A stretch of DNA of 64,000 nt from Chelativorans salis. GTDB lineage: Bacteria > Pseudomonadota > Alphaproteobacteria > Rhizobiales > Rhizobiaceae. Position numbers and translations under genes: made by a program. The notes under the pieces were generated by a model that saw only the letters and a list, made by a program, of their open reading frames with translations, did not search any database and was not told where the DNA came from. Location: contig NZ_JAOCZP010000006.1 of NCBI RefSeq assembly GCF_025336525.1, positions 62,001 through 126,000 on the forward strand, in the 5' to 3' direction. Positions 9,109 through 17,328 of this stretch are shown here, one piece after another. The number at the start of each line of letters is the position of its first letter. Positions within the stretch are counted from its first letter, which is position 1.

Positions 9109-9825
9109 CTACGTGGGCCATCTCCCCGGCTGCAGTGCGCCGTGGAACCAATGGACGAAGCTCGCCATCGAGAACGCCGGCAGGCCTGTCGCCTCGCGGA
9201 TGTCGGCGGCATAGGGGATCATGTTCGTGCATTCGAGCACGATGGCGCCAAGGTCGGGATTAGTCGCGGCCAGTTGCAAGGCTGCTTCGACATTGTCCTG
9301 CCGCGCAGCCTCGACATCCAGCTCGTTCTCGTCGCCGAGGATGACGCGGGTGAATTCACGTCCTCCTTCCGTTGTGCCGATCGGTGTGTCGGCAGGAGCG
9401 CCGGCTTTTTCCAGATGGAGGGGTGTCAGCGTCGATCCCGAAATGGTCAAGATGCCGGCGCGCTTGCCCTTGGGCAGGAGCCGGTTCACGAGCGCGACCT
9501 GCATCAGCGAGGACGTTGCCACCGGCACGCCCACCGCCTCGGCAAGCTCGTCCTGGAAGAGCGACAGGAACCCGCAATTGGTGGTAATGCCGTCGGCGCC
9601 ATCGGCCACCAGCTCCCGCGCCGCATCAACGAAGACGCCGAGCAGGCCTTCCGCGTTCCGCCGCACCACGCGGTCGGGCGTGGCGCCGCGGACGACCTTG
9701 TAGAGGACAGGAAACGGCCAGGTGAGCGCATTGCCCATGTCGCCGGGTATGCGCGGAAAGCGCGCCTCGAGCATCAGGATGCCGACCGCGGCACCATAAA
9801 CCGGCTTCCCGCCTTTTACACGCAT
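9109..9825 (-). CDS. Aspartate/glutamate racemase family protein
   Basis: 238 residues from ATG 9825, chosen because AGGAA lies 7 bases upstream and MRVKGGKPVYGAAVGILMLE is the natural N-terminus. A longer frame extends into the divergent promoter. The two catalytic cysteines of the cofactor-independent racemase fold are present: C84 in ITTNCGFLSLF and C199 in VLECTNMIPYA. Family members racemise amino acids or hydantoins or isomerise maleate-like acids by a two-base mechanism. It is divergent from the ThDP enzyme, DadA-like oxidase and TRAP genes and may supply the D-isomer to that pathway. The exact substrate is unknown. Confidence 0.85.
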   Translation of the reverse strand: MRVKGGKPVYGAAVGILMLEARFPRIPGDMGNALTWPFPVLYKVVRGATPDRVVRRNAEGLLGVFVDAARELVADGADGITTNCGFLSLFQDELAEAVGVPVATSSLMQVALVNRLLPKGKRAGILTISGSTLTPLHLEKAGAPADTPIGTTEGGREFTRVILGDENELDVEAARQDNVEAALQLAATNPDLGAIVLECTNMIPYAADIREATGLPAFSMASFVHWFHGALQPGRWPT

Positions 9826-9935
9826 GATTCGTTCCTGAGCGGCATGATCTGGAAGTCCCGTCTTGACGGCCCCTCCCATTCGCGCCTGTATACGGGCTTC
9901 CTGCCCGTGCGTCCAAGCCCTTCGAACGGTCATCG

Positions 9936-11639
9936 ATGACTTCAACCACACCGCAAAATACGCTCACCGGCGCCGAAGCCATGGTGAGGATGCTCGATGC
10001 CTACGGTGTCAGGCACATATTCGGCCTGTGCGGAGACACCACACTGCCGCTCTACGACGCGCTCTTCCGGCTCGACCACGGCATCACTCACCTGTTGACC
10101 CGTGACGAGCGCCACGCAGCCTATATGGCCGACGCCTACGCCCGCGTGACCGGGCGGCCCGGCGTCTGCGAGGGCCCGTCCGGCGGCGGGGCGACCTACA
10201 TCCTGCCCGGCGTGGTCGAGGCGAACGAAAGCTCGGTGCCTGTGCTGGCGATCAACAGCGACGTGTCGACCGCCTCGCGCGGCCGCTATCCGCTGACCGA
10301 GCTCGACCAGGTGGCGCTGTTCAGGCCGCTCACCAAGTGGAACGCCTCGCTGGACGACGCCGAGCGCCTGCCCGCCATGGTGCGCCGGGCCTTCCGGGAG
10401 ATGACCACGGGGCGGCCAGGCGCGGTGCATCTGGCGCTGCCCTTCGACGTGCAGAAGGCCGAGGTGACGCCGGATGACATCTGGGCCGACCCGCGCCACC
10501 AGACCTTCCCGGCGATGCCCGCCGCCCCGGATCCGGGAGCCGTCGACGCGGCAGCCGCAGCACTCTCCTCCGCCAGGCGCGCGGTGGCCGTCTGCGGCGG
10601 CGGCGTGGTGCTGGCAAACGCGATGGAGCCGCTCTTAAAGCTCGCCCGGATGCTCGACCTGCCGGTCGCGACCACCGTCTCCGGCCAGGGCGCCATCGCC
10701 GAGACCGATCCGCGCGCCCTCGGCGTGGTCGGCTCCAACGGCGGCGTCCCCGCCACCCGCGTCGTGGTGGACGAGGCAGACCTTGTGCTCTTCATCGGCT
10801 GCCGTGCGGGTTCCGTCACCACGGAGCGGTGGCGCAGCCCCACGCCCGGCGCACGGATCGTCCATATCGATTCCGACCCCGCCGTCATCGGCGCCAACTA
10901 CGCCATCGAAGCCGCTGTCGCCGCGGATGCGCGGCTGGCACTCGAGGCGATCGTCGCTGTGCTCGAAAGGCGCGGCGCGAAGGGCGCGAACGAAGGTGAG
11001 GCACGCGCCTCGGCGGCCTGGCAGGCGAAACGCGCCGCCTTCGCGCCGCTGGCCGCCTCCGACGAGACGCCGATCCGGCCGGAGCGCATCATCGCTACGC
11101 TGCAGCGCCTTCTCGATGCCGACGCCATCGTCTGCGCCGATCCCGGCACGCCGTGCCCCTATTTCTCGGCGCACTACCGCTGGCCCTCGGCCGGCCGTCA
11201 CTTCATCACCAACCGCGCCCACGGCGCGCTCGGCTACGCCATGGGCGCGGCGATCGGAGCCCATGTCGGGCGGCCGGATGTCAAGACCGTCGCCGTGATG
11301 GGCGACGGCTCCTTCGGCATGAGTGTCGGCGAACTGGAGACGGTGGTGCGCTACCGCATGCCAATCACCTTCATCACCCTGTCGAACAGCGCTTATGGCT
11401 GGATCAAGGCCGGCCAGCGCTCGGGCTTCGGCGCCCGCTTCCACAATGTCGACTTCACGCGCACGGACCACGCGGCCGTCGCCGCCGCCTACGGCCTGAA
11501 GAGCTGGAAGGTCGAGGACCCGGCGAAGCTCGAAACGGTGCTGCACCAGGCGCTCGAAGCCGGCGGGCCGACGCTGGTCGACATTGTCACCCAGCCGCTC
11601 GACGAGGCCGCGGCCCCCGTCTCCGAATGGGTCGCCTGA
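9936..11639 (+). CDS. Thiamine diphosphate-dependent enzyme, acetolactate synthase/2-oxo acid decarboxylase-like
   Basis: 567 residues with the three-domain ThDP layout: N-terminal pyrimidine-binding domain with the activating glutamate E58 (TRDERHAAYMADAYAR), a central domain (~190-330), and a C-terminal diphosphate-binding domain with GDGSFG near residue 455 and a distal Asn in LSNSAYGW. The substrate loops differ from true IlvB. The family includes acetolactate synthase, sulfoacetaldehyde acetyltransferase and various 2-oxo acid decarboxylases. Coupling to the next gene by a TGATG overlap suggests it acts on the 2-oxo acid made by that oxidase. First gene of a six-gene run; the racemase is divergent. 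Confidence 0.85.
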   Translation: MTSTTPQNTLTGAEAMVRMLDAYGVRHIFGLCGDTTLPLYDALFRLDHGITHLLTRDERHAAYMADAYARVTGRPGVCEGPSGGGATYILPGVVEANESSVPVLAINSDVSTASRGRYPLTELDQVALFRPLTKWNASLDDAERLPAMVRRAFREMTTGRPGAVHLALPFDVQKAEVTPDDIWADPRHQTFPAMPAAPDPGAVDAAAAALSSARRAVAVCGGGVVLANAMEPLLKLARMLDLPVATTVSGQGAIAETDPRALGVVGSNGGVPATRVVVDEADLVLFIGCRAGSVTTERWRSPTPGARIVHIDSDPAVIGANYAIEAAVAADARLALEAIVAVLERRGAKGANEGEARASAAWQAKRAAFAPLAASDETPIRPERIIATLQRLLDADAIVCADPGTPCPYFSAHYRWPSAGRHFITNRAHGALGYAMGAAIGAHVGRPDVKTVAVMGDGSFGMSVGELETVVRYRMPITFITLSNSAYGWIKAGQRSGFGARFHNVDFTRTDHAAVAAAYGLKSWKVEDPAKLETVLHQALEAGGPTLVDIVTQPLDEAAAPVSEWVA

Positions 11640-12901
11640 TGGCCGCAAACGGCGCACAAGACCGCCTCCCCGTCGCCGTCATCGGGGCCGGCATCGTCGG
11701 CGTTTCGACCGCCATCTGGTTGCAGCGCACCGGCCATGAAGTCATCCTCATCGACCGCGGCGAACCGGGCGAGGGGACGAGCTACGGCAATGGCGGCGTG
11801 CTCGCCTCCTGCTCGATCGTACCCGTCACCGTCCCCGGCCTCATGCGCAAGGCGCCGCGCATGCTCTTCGACCCGCGCCAGCCGCTCTTCCTGCGATGGT
11901 CGTACCTGCCAAGGCTGGCGCCGTGGCTGCAAGCCTATCTGAGGCACTGCACGCCGGAGCACGCCCGGCGCATCGCCGCCGCCCTCGCCCCGATCATCGG
12001 CGACAGCCATGCCGAGCATCAGGCGCTGAGCCAAGGCACCGGCGCGGAAAAATGGCTCGTGCCGTCCGACTATGTCTTCGTCTATCGCGACCGAGCGCAT
12101 TTCAACGGAGATGCCCTCGGCTGGTCCATCCGCCGCGACCACGGCTTTCGCTGGGACGAGCTCGAAGGGCAGGCCTTTCGCGCCTACGATCCCGCCTTTG
12201 CCGATCACCTCGGCTTCGCCGCGCGGCTTCCCGATCATGGCCGCATTTCCGATCCGGGACGCTATGTGAAGGACCTCGCCGCCCATGTCGCGGTATCGGG
12301 CGGCAGGATCGTCAAGGGCGAAGTCGGCGATCTCGTGCGCGAGAATGGTCGCGTCACGGGCGTGCGCATCGGCGGGGAGACGCTCCCCTGTTCGGCGGCG
12401 GTGCTTGCCACCGGCGTCTGGTCGAAGCCGCTTTGCCGCAAGCTCGGCCTCGACGTGCCGCTCGAAAGCGAGCGCGGCTATCACCTGGAGCTTTGGGAGC
12501 CGAGCCTCATGCCGCGCTCGCCCGTCATGGTGGCCGCGGGCAAGTTCGTCATAACACCGATGGAAGGGCGGCTCAGGCTTGCCGGCATTGTCGAGTTCGG
12601 CGGACTGGAGGCGCCGGCTTCGCGCGCGCCTTTCGCTCTCCTGACCAAGAACATACAAGCCGCCATGCCCAGCCTTACATGGAAAGAAACCAGCGAATGG
12701 ATGGGCCATCGCCCCGCGCCCACCGACTCCATACCGCTGATCGGCGAGGTGCCGGGCGCAAAAGGCGCCTTTCTCGGCTTCGGCCACCACCATGTGGGGC
12801 TCACCGGCGGTCCGAAGACCGGCCGCATCCTGGCGCAACTCATTTCCGGCACAGCACCGAATTTAGACCTTGCACCATACGCGCCTTCGCGTTTCCAATA
12901 G
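11639..12901 (+). CDS. FAD-dependent oxidoreductase, D-amino acid dehydrogenase (DadA)-like
   Basis: 420 residues. The start ATG overlaps the upstream stop (TGATG). The N-terminal dinucleotide-binding motif VAVIGAGIVGVSTAIWLQ lies at residues ~12-29, followed by GTSYGNGG, which is typical of the DAO/DadA family, and a C-terminal FAD-contact segment GFGHHHVGLTGGPKTGRILAQ. DadA-type proteins oxidatively deaminate D-amino acids to 2-oxo acids at the membrane. Here it would act between the racemase and the ThDP enzyme. Glycine- or proline-type substrates remain possible. Confidence 0.85.
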   Translation: MAANGAQDRLPVAVIGAGIVGVSTAIWLQRTGHEVILIDRGEPGEGTSYGNGGVLASCSIVPVTVPGLMRKAPRMLFDPRQPLFLRWSYLPRLAPWLQAYLRHCTPEHARRIAAALAPIIGDSHAEHQALSQGTGAEKWLVPSDYVFVYRDRAHFNGDALGWSIRRDHGFRWDELEGQAFRAYDPAFADHLGFAARLPDHGRISDPGRYVKDLAAHVAVSGGRIVKGEVGDLVRENGRVTGVRIGGETLPCSAAVLATGVWSKPLCRKLGLDVPLESERGYHLELWEPSLMPRSPVMVAAGKFVITPMEGRLRLAGIVEFGGLEAPASRAPFALLTKNIQAAMPSLTWKETSEWMGHRPAPTDSIPLIGEVPGAKGAFLGFGHHHVGLTGGPKTGRILAQLISGTAPNLDLAPYAPSRFQ

Positions 12902-12962
12902 GGACAGAGACTTAGAACAGGAAACGACACGGCGATTTCCGCCAGAAAATGGGAGCACTACG

Positions 12963-13937
12963 ATGAGGGGTAGTTCAGTTCTTTTCGCGTCGGTGGCCGC
13001 CGCCGCGATTGCCACAGGCGCGGCCCGGGCCGAAACATGGGACATGCCGCTTGCCTATCCGGCGACCAATTTCCACTCGGAGAATGCCGAGCAATTCGCC
13101 GAATGCGTGCGCGAGGGCACGGACGGCGAGATCGACATCGTGACGCACCCGAATGGCTCGCTGTTCAGCGGCGACGACATCAAGCGTGCGGTCCAAACGG
13201 GCCAGGCGCCGATCGGCGAGCGCCTGATCTCCGCGCACGCCAATGAAAACCCTTTGTTCGGCGTCGATTCCATCCCCTTCCTGGCCACCTCCTACGAAGA
13301 GTCCGACAAGCTCTGGGAGGCAGCGCGTGACAAGCTGGAGGCAGTGCTCGAAGACCAGAATCTTGTCTATGTCTATGCCGTGCCTTGGCCACCGCAGGGC
13401 TTCTACTTCAAGAAGGAGGTCAACTCCGTCGACGACATGCAGGGCATCAAGTTCCGCGCCTACAACGCCGCCACCGCTCGTATTGCCGAGCTTGCCGGAA
13501 TGGCGCCGGTGCAGATCGAAGCGGCTGAGCTCAGCCAAGCGCTCGCCACAGGGGTGGTCGAGAGCTTCATCTCGTCCGGCTCCACGGGCGTGGATTCCAA
13601 GGTCTGGGAAAGCCTGACCCATTTCTATGACGTGCAGGCCTGGCTGCCGCGCAACGTCGTCTTCGTCAACAAGGATGCGTGGGACGGGCTGGACGAGGCG
13701 GCGCAGCAGGCCATCACCGAATGTGGCGACCAAATCGCCGCTGAGGGCACCAGCAAGTCCGAGGAGCTTTCGGGCGGTTATCTGGAGACCCTTGCCGAGA
13801 ACGGCATGACCGTTTCTCCGCCGAGCGATCAGCTCAGGGAGGAACTCGCAGCCTTCGGCAAGACGATGACCGACGAGTGGCTCGAGAGCGCCGGCGAGGA
13901 CGGCAAGGCCATCATCGACGCCTATCGCGCCCAGTAA
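12963..13937 (+). CDS. TRAP transporter solute-binding protein, DctP family
   Basis: 324 residues from ATG 12963, preceded by GGGAG. A Sec signal peptide covers residues ~1-23, ending GAARAETWD. The DctP fold is shown by PQGFYFKKEVNSVDDMQGIKFRAYN (the family's substrate-clamping arginine region) and the ELSQALATGVVESFISSG motif. It is periplasmic and delivers a ligand, probably a carboxylate, to the DctQ/DctM pair downstream. It lies 61 bases after the DadA-like gene, so its substrate is likely the amino or hydroxy acid processed by that run. Confidence 0.92.
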   Translation: MRGSSVLFASVAAAAIATGAARAETWDMPLAYPATNFHSENAEQFAECVREGTDGEIDIVTHPNGSLFSGDDIKRAVQTGQAPIGERLISAHANENPLFGVDSIPFLATSYEESDKLWEAARDKLEAVLEDQNLVYVYAVPWPPQGFYFKKEVNSVDDMQGIKFRAYNAATARIAELAGMAPVQIEAAELSQALATGVVESFISSGSTGVDSKVWESLTHFYDVQAWLPRNVVFVNKDAWDGLDEAAQQAITECGDQIAAEGTSKSEELSGGYLETLAENGMTVSPPSDQLREELAAFGKTMTDEWLESAGEDGKAIIDAYRAQ

Positions 13938-13951
13938 TCCGCTTGAACAAT

Positions 13952-13974
13952 GCGGCCCGGATCCTCCGGGCCGC
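13952..13974. promoter_or_regulatory. Intercistronic hairpin after TRAP binding protein
   Basis: Perfect 9-bp arms GCGGCCCGG and CCGGGCCGC around a 5-nt loop, 14 bases after the DctP-type stop, followed by a weak pyrimidine tract (TTCCCTT). Probably lowers or stabilises transcript across the binding-protein/permease boundary; see the similar element at 190-218. Confidence 0.5.
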
Positions 13975-13993
13975 TTCCCTTCTGGAGCCTGGA

Positions 13994-14527
13994 ATGCCAA
14001 CAGCCGCGCGCGCGATACGCCGCAGCCTCGACGCCGTCTATGACGGGGCGGGCGCACTTGCCGCACTCTGCCTGCTCGCCATCCTCATCGTGATCTCTGC
14101 ACAGGTGGTGGCGCGCTGGACAGGTGTCCCCTTCCCCGGCTCCAGCCAGTATGCCGGCTATCTCATGGCCGCCGCGTCGTTCCTTGCCTTCGCCCATACC
14201 CTCAACCGGGGAGCCCATATCAGGGTCAACCTGTTTCTCACCGCGCTTGGCCAGCGGCGCTTCTGGGGTGAACTCTGGTGCCTCGTCATCGCCTCGGCCG
14301 CCTCGACCTATCTTGCCTGGTTTGCGGTCAGGGCCGTCTACTGGTCCTGGAGGCTCGGCGACGTCAGCCAGGGCCAGGATGCCACTCCGCTATGGATCGC
14401 TCAGACGCCAATGGCGGTTGGCGCCGTCATCCTCGCCGTCTGCTTCATCGACAATCTGGTGACATTGCTTCTGGCCGGCCGCGACAACATCCGCCCCGAC
14501 CTCAGCCAACAGAGCCGGGCGGAGTAA
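13994..14527 (+). CDS. TRAP transporter small permease subunit, DctQ family
   Basis: 177 residues with four predicted membrane helices (about residues 22-42, 58-75, 96-116 and 137-157). The DctQ signature VVARWTGVPFPGSSQYAGYLMAAASFLAFAHTLNRGAHIRVNL is present. The start ATG at 13994 is preceded by CTGGAG; a longer frame reaching into the binding-protein gene is rejected. It pairs with the large subunit two bases downstream. Confidence 0.92.
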   Translation: MPTAARAIRRSLDAVYDGAGALAALCLLAILIVISAQVVARWTGVPFPGSSQYAGYLMAAASFLAFAHTLNRGAHIRVNLFLTALGQRRFWGELWCLVIASAASTYLAWFAVRAVYWSWRLGDVSQGQDATPLWIAQTPMAVGAVILAVCFIDNLVTLLLAGRDNIRPDLSQQSRAE

Positions 14528-14529
14528 TC

Positions 14530-15843
14530 ATGGACCAGATCTACGCCATCGGCCTCTTCCTCTTCGTCCTGTTTCTGCTGCTCGGCTCGGGCGTATGGAT
14601 CGGGCTGGCGCTGCTCGGCGTCGCCTATGTCGGTATGGACATCTTCACCACGCGCCCCATCGGCGATGCCATGATGACGGTGATGTGGCGCTCGGCTTCC
14701 TCATGGTCGCTGACGGCCTTGCCGATGTTCATCTGGATGGGAGAGATCCTCTACCGCACGCGGCTTTCCGAAGACATGTTCAGGGGCCTCTCGCCCTGGA
14801 TGGCGCGGCTCCCCGGCGGGCTGATGCACACCAACATCGCCGGCTGCACCGTCTTTGCCGCCGTCTCGGGCTCCTCTGCCGCCACGCTCACCACCGTCGG
14901 CAAGATGACGATCCCGGAGCTGCGCAAGCGGAACTATCCCGAGCGCATGGTGATCGGCACGCTCGCCGGCTCAGCGACACTCGGGCTGATGATCCCGCCC
15001 TCTCTCACCCTCATCGTCTACGGCGTCAGCATCAACGAATCGATCACCAAGCTCTTCATCGCCGGCATCCTGCCCGGCCTCATCCTGGCGGCGATGTTCA
15101 TGGTCTACGTCGTGGGCGCCTCGCAGCTCTCGAAAAGCTACCAGCCCATCGCCGAGCCCGCCATGACCTTTGCGGAGAAGGTCCGGCAGTCACGATTCCT
15201 CATTCCGGTCTTCATTCTGATCCTGCTCGTCATCGGCTCCATGTATATGGGCGTGGCGACGGCGACGGAGGCCGCCGCCATCGGCGTCATCGGCTCGCTT
15301 CTCCTTGCCGCCTGGCAGGGCTCGCTTTCGGCCAGCACGTTCTTCGAGACCCTGATGGGGGCGGCGCGCACCTCGGCCATGATCGCCCTCATCCTGTCGG
15401 GTGCCGCGTTCCTGTCGCTCGCTATGGGCTTCACCGGCCTGCCGCGCGGCCTGGCGGAGGTGATCGCGGCTATGGAGCTTTCCCGCTTCGAGCTCCTCAT
15501 GGCGCTGATGGTCTTCTACGTCGTGCTCGGCTGCTTCCTCGACGGCATTTCCATCGTGGTGCTGACCATCGCCATCGTCGAGCCGATGATCCGCCAGACC
15601 GGCATCGACATCATCTGGTTCGGCATCTTCGTCGTGCTGGTGGTGGAGATGGCGCAGATCACGCCGCCCATCGGCTTCAACCTCTTCGTGCTGCAGGGGA
15701 TGACCGGCCACGAGATGAATTTCATCGCCCGCGCCGCACTGCCGATGTTCATTATCATGGTGCTGATGGTGTTCCTTTTGATCGCCTTCCCGGAGCTGGC
15801 GACCTGGCTGCCCGCCAATATGCGGCCGGCAGCCGGCGGTTGA
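14530..15843 (+). CDS. TRAP transporter large permease subunit, DctM family
   Basis: 437 residues, about 12 helices. Family landmarks are SGSSAATLTTVGKMTIPEL (first conserved loop), TLGLMIPPSLTLIVYG and QITPPIGFNLFVLQG. It forms the ion-coupled translocation path with the DctQ subunit. The ATG at 14530 lies two bases after the DctQ stop, preceded by GGAG, so the two are translationally coupled. A frame running further upstream is only a shadow of dctQ. Confidence 0.93.
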   Translation: MDQIYAIGLFLFVLFLLLGSGVWIGLALLGVAYVGMDIFTTRPIGDAMMTVMWRSASSWSLTALPMFIWMGEILYRTRLSEDMFRGLSPWMARLPGGLMHTNIAGCTVFAAVSGSSAATLTTVGKMTIPELRKRNYPERMVIGTLAGSATLGLMIPPSLTLIVYGVSINESITKLFIAGILPGLILAAMFMVYVVGASQLSKSYQPIAEPAMTFAEKVRQSRFLIPVFILILLVIGSMYMGVATATEAAAIGVIGSLLLAAWQGSLSASTFFETLMGAARTSAMIALILSGAAFLSLAMGFTGLPRGLAEVIAAMELSRFELLMALMVFYVVLGCFLDGISIVVLTIAIVEPMIRQTGIDIIWFGIFVVLVVEMAQITPPIGFNLFVLQGMTGHEMNFIARAALPMFIIMVLMVFLLIAFPELATWLPANMRPAAGG

Positions 15844-15853
15844 TGGAATTGGC

Positions 15854-16810
15854 GTGACCGCAGCCCTCAACCTCCTTGGCCTTGCCGCCCGCTACGGCCG
15901 CCTGGTCCTCATCCTCGGCCTTGTCGCCGGCATCGCGCTTCCCGATCTCGCTCTCGCCTTGCGGCCGTGGATCGGATCGCTTATCGCAGCCCTTCTGTTC
16001 CTCGGAGCGCTCCGCGTCGGGCCACGCCAGGCGGTCGGCGCGCTAAGCGACCTGCGCAACTCCATCGGCTTCGCCCTCGTCTTCCAGGTGGCGCTTCCCG
16101 TCGCCGCTCTCCTCACCTTTCAGGCTGCAGGATGGGCGGGAGCGCTCGCCACCGCGCTTATCCTGATGATGGCGGCCTCGCCGATCTCCGGCAGTCCGAA
16201 CCTCACCATGCTTACCGGAAACAATCCGGCTCCGGCCCTTCGCCAGCTCGTCGTTGGCACCGCACTTCTGCCGCTGACGGTCATCCCCGTCTTCTGGCTG
16301 TCGCCCGCGCTGGGCGGGGTGGGGGAGGTGCTTGCGGCCGCCGGTAGACTGCTCGCCATCATCGCGCTTTCGGCGGGTATTGCCTTCCTCATCCGCGCGT
16401 TCGCCCTCAAAAACCCCTCCCCCGCCGCGATGGCCGGCATAGACGGGCTTTCGGCGATCGTCATGGCAGTCGTCGTCGTCGGCCTGATGTCAGCCGTGGG
16501 CCCGGCGATCCGCAGTGCACCGCAAGCGCTGGGCATTGCCCTCCTCGCCGCCTTCGCCGGCAATTTCGGGCTCCAGATCCTGGTGGCCGCCGCGTGGCGC
16601 CGCGCAGGCAACCCCCACCTCGCCGCCCCCTTCGGCATCGTCGCCGGCAACCGCAACATCGCCCTGTTCCTGACCGCTCTCCCCGCGACCGTAACCGACC
16701 CCCTGCTCCTGTTCATCGGCTGCTACCAAATCCCCATGTATCTGACACCGATCCTGATGGGGTGGCTCTACGGAACCGAACGATCCCGTTCATCACGAAG
16801 CGCCGGCTAA
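15854..16810 (+). CDS. Bile acid:sodium symporter (BASS)-like membrane carrier
   Basis: 318 residues, hydrophobic throughout with 8-10 predicted helices. The stretch AASPISGSPNLTMLTGNNPAPALRQLVVGTALLPLTVIPVFW resembles the conserved BASS/ArsB-like crossing region, and GIVAGNRNIALFLTALPA matches the second one. Start GTG at 15854, ten bases after the dctM stop, so it is the last gene of the run. It may carry a pathway product or a second substrate, either in or out. The assignment to the superfamily is fairly sure; the substrate is unknown. Confidence 0.7.
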   Translation: MTAALNLLGLAARYGRLVLILGLVAGIALPDLALALRPWIGSLIAALLFLGALRVGPRQAVGALSDLRNSIGFALVFQVALPVAALLTFQAAGWAGALATALILMMAASPISGSPNLTMLTGNNPAPALRQLVVGTALLPLTVIPVFWLSPALGGVGEVLAAAGRLLAIIALSAGIAFLIRAFALKNPSPAAMAGIDGLSAIVMAVVVVGLMSAVGPAIRSAPQALGIALLAAFAGNFGLQILVAAAWRRAGNPHLAAPFGIVAGNRNIALFLTALPATVTDPLLLFIGCYQIPMYLTPILMGWLYGTERSRSSRSAG

Positions 16811-16842
16811 ACATTCCGTCCCGGGCCACAGAACCGTGGCAA

Positions 16843-17049
16843 TCAATCCGCCTTGGTGGCTGATTGCGTATCGTGAATGTTGTCCGGCTCCATCCTACCA
16901 GTATGCAGGTGGTCGACGGCCTCGCGGGCTTCGCGGTCGCCCAGGCCAGACAGCGGCATGCCGTCCACGACGACGACTTCCCCGCTCACCGTATCGTAGA
17001 TCTCCCACAAACCATCCCGGTTCTGGCGCCTATCGAAGTCGCTCAGCAT
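16843..17049 (-). CDS. Small conserved-looking protein of unknown function (68 aa)
   Basis: A 68-residue acidic protein starting MLSDFDRRQNRDGLWEIYD with a perfect AAGGAG ribosome binding site four bases before the ATG at 17049. That site is the reason for calling it a gene: a much longer frame on this strand runs on through the polyketide synthase gene and is a shadow. The sequence reads as a compact beta-type domain (LWEIYDTVSGEVVVVDG) followed by a helix (GDREAREAVDHLH). No family is recognised. It is convergent with the BASS carrier and divergent from the polyketide synthase. Confidence 0.65.
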   Translation of the reverse strand: MLSDFDRRQNRDGLWEIYDTVSGEVVVVDGMPLSGLGDREAREAVDHLHTGRMEPDNIHDTQSATKAD

Positions 17050-17256
17050 TAGTGCTCCTTGCGCGGCCTCACCGCTTGCTCTCGTTCTTCTGCTCGTAAT
17101 GGTAGACGCTGTCTTGCCTGTGTCCGGATGGAACGATGCCGCGCTGAGATGCCCGGCAGAACCACACCGACCAAACATCGTCGCCTTCCAACGGTTCCCT
17201 AGCTGGGCATCACTTGGGCCTGGAATCTCTCGATCTAAGGAACTGCAGGACTGCGA

Positions 17257-17280
17257 AAGGGTTGAAGGTTCAACTACCTT
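17257..17280. promoter_or_regulatory. Dyad upstream of the type III polyketide synthase
   Basis: GTTGAA-GG-TTCAAC is a perfect short palindrome, with AAGG and CCTT outside it giving a nested outer arm. It ends six bases before the ATG at 17287. MerR-family operators have this nested form, but no regulator gene is adjacent. Protein partner unknown. Confidence 0.3.
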
Positions 17281-17286
17281 GCACCG

Positions 17287-17328
17287 ATGACTGGGACTGC
17301 AAAGGTGATGACTGAAACTGCAAAGCTT
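17287..17328 (+). repeat. 21-bp tandem duplication at the polyketide synthase start
   Basis: Bases 17287-17307 and 17308-17328 agree at 17 of 21 positions, each beginning ATGACTG and containing ACTGCAAAG. The repeat doubles the start codon, so translation could begin at 17287 or 17308. The AAAGG within copy 1 lies close in front of the second ATG. Confidence 0.7.

Noticed and set aside
9826-9951. 42-residue N-terminal extension of the racemase
   Set aside because: It would cross the start of the divergent ThDP gene; ATG 9825 has a good ribosome binding site and a normal N-terminus.
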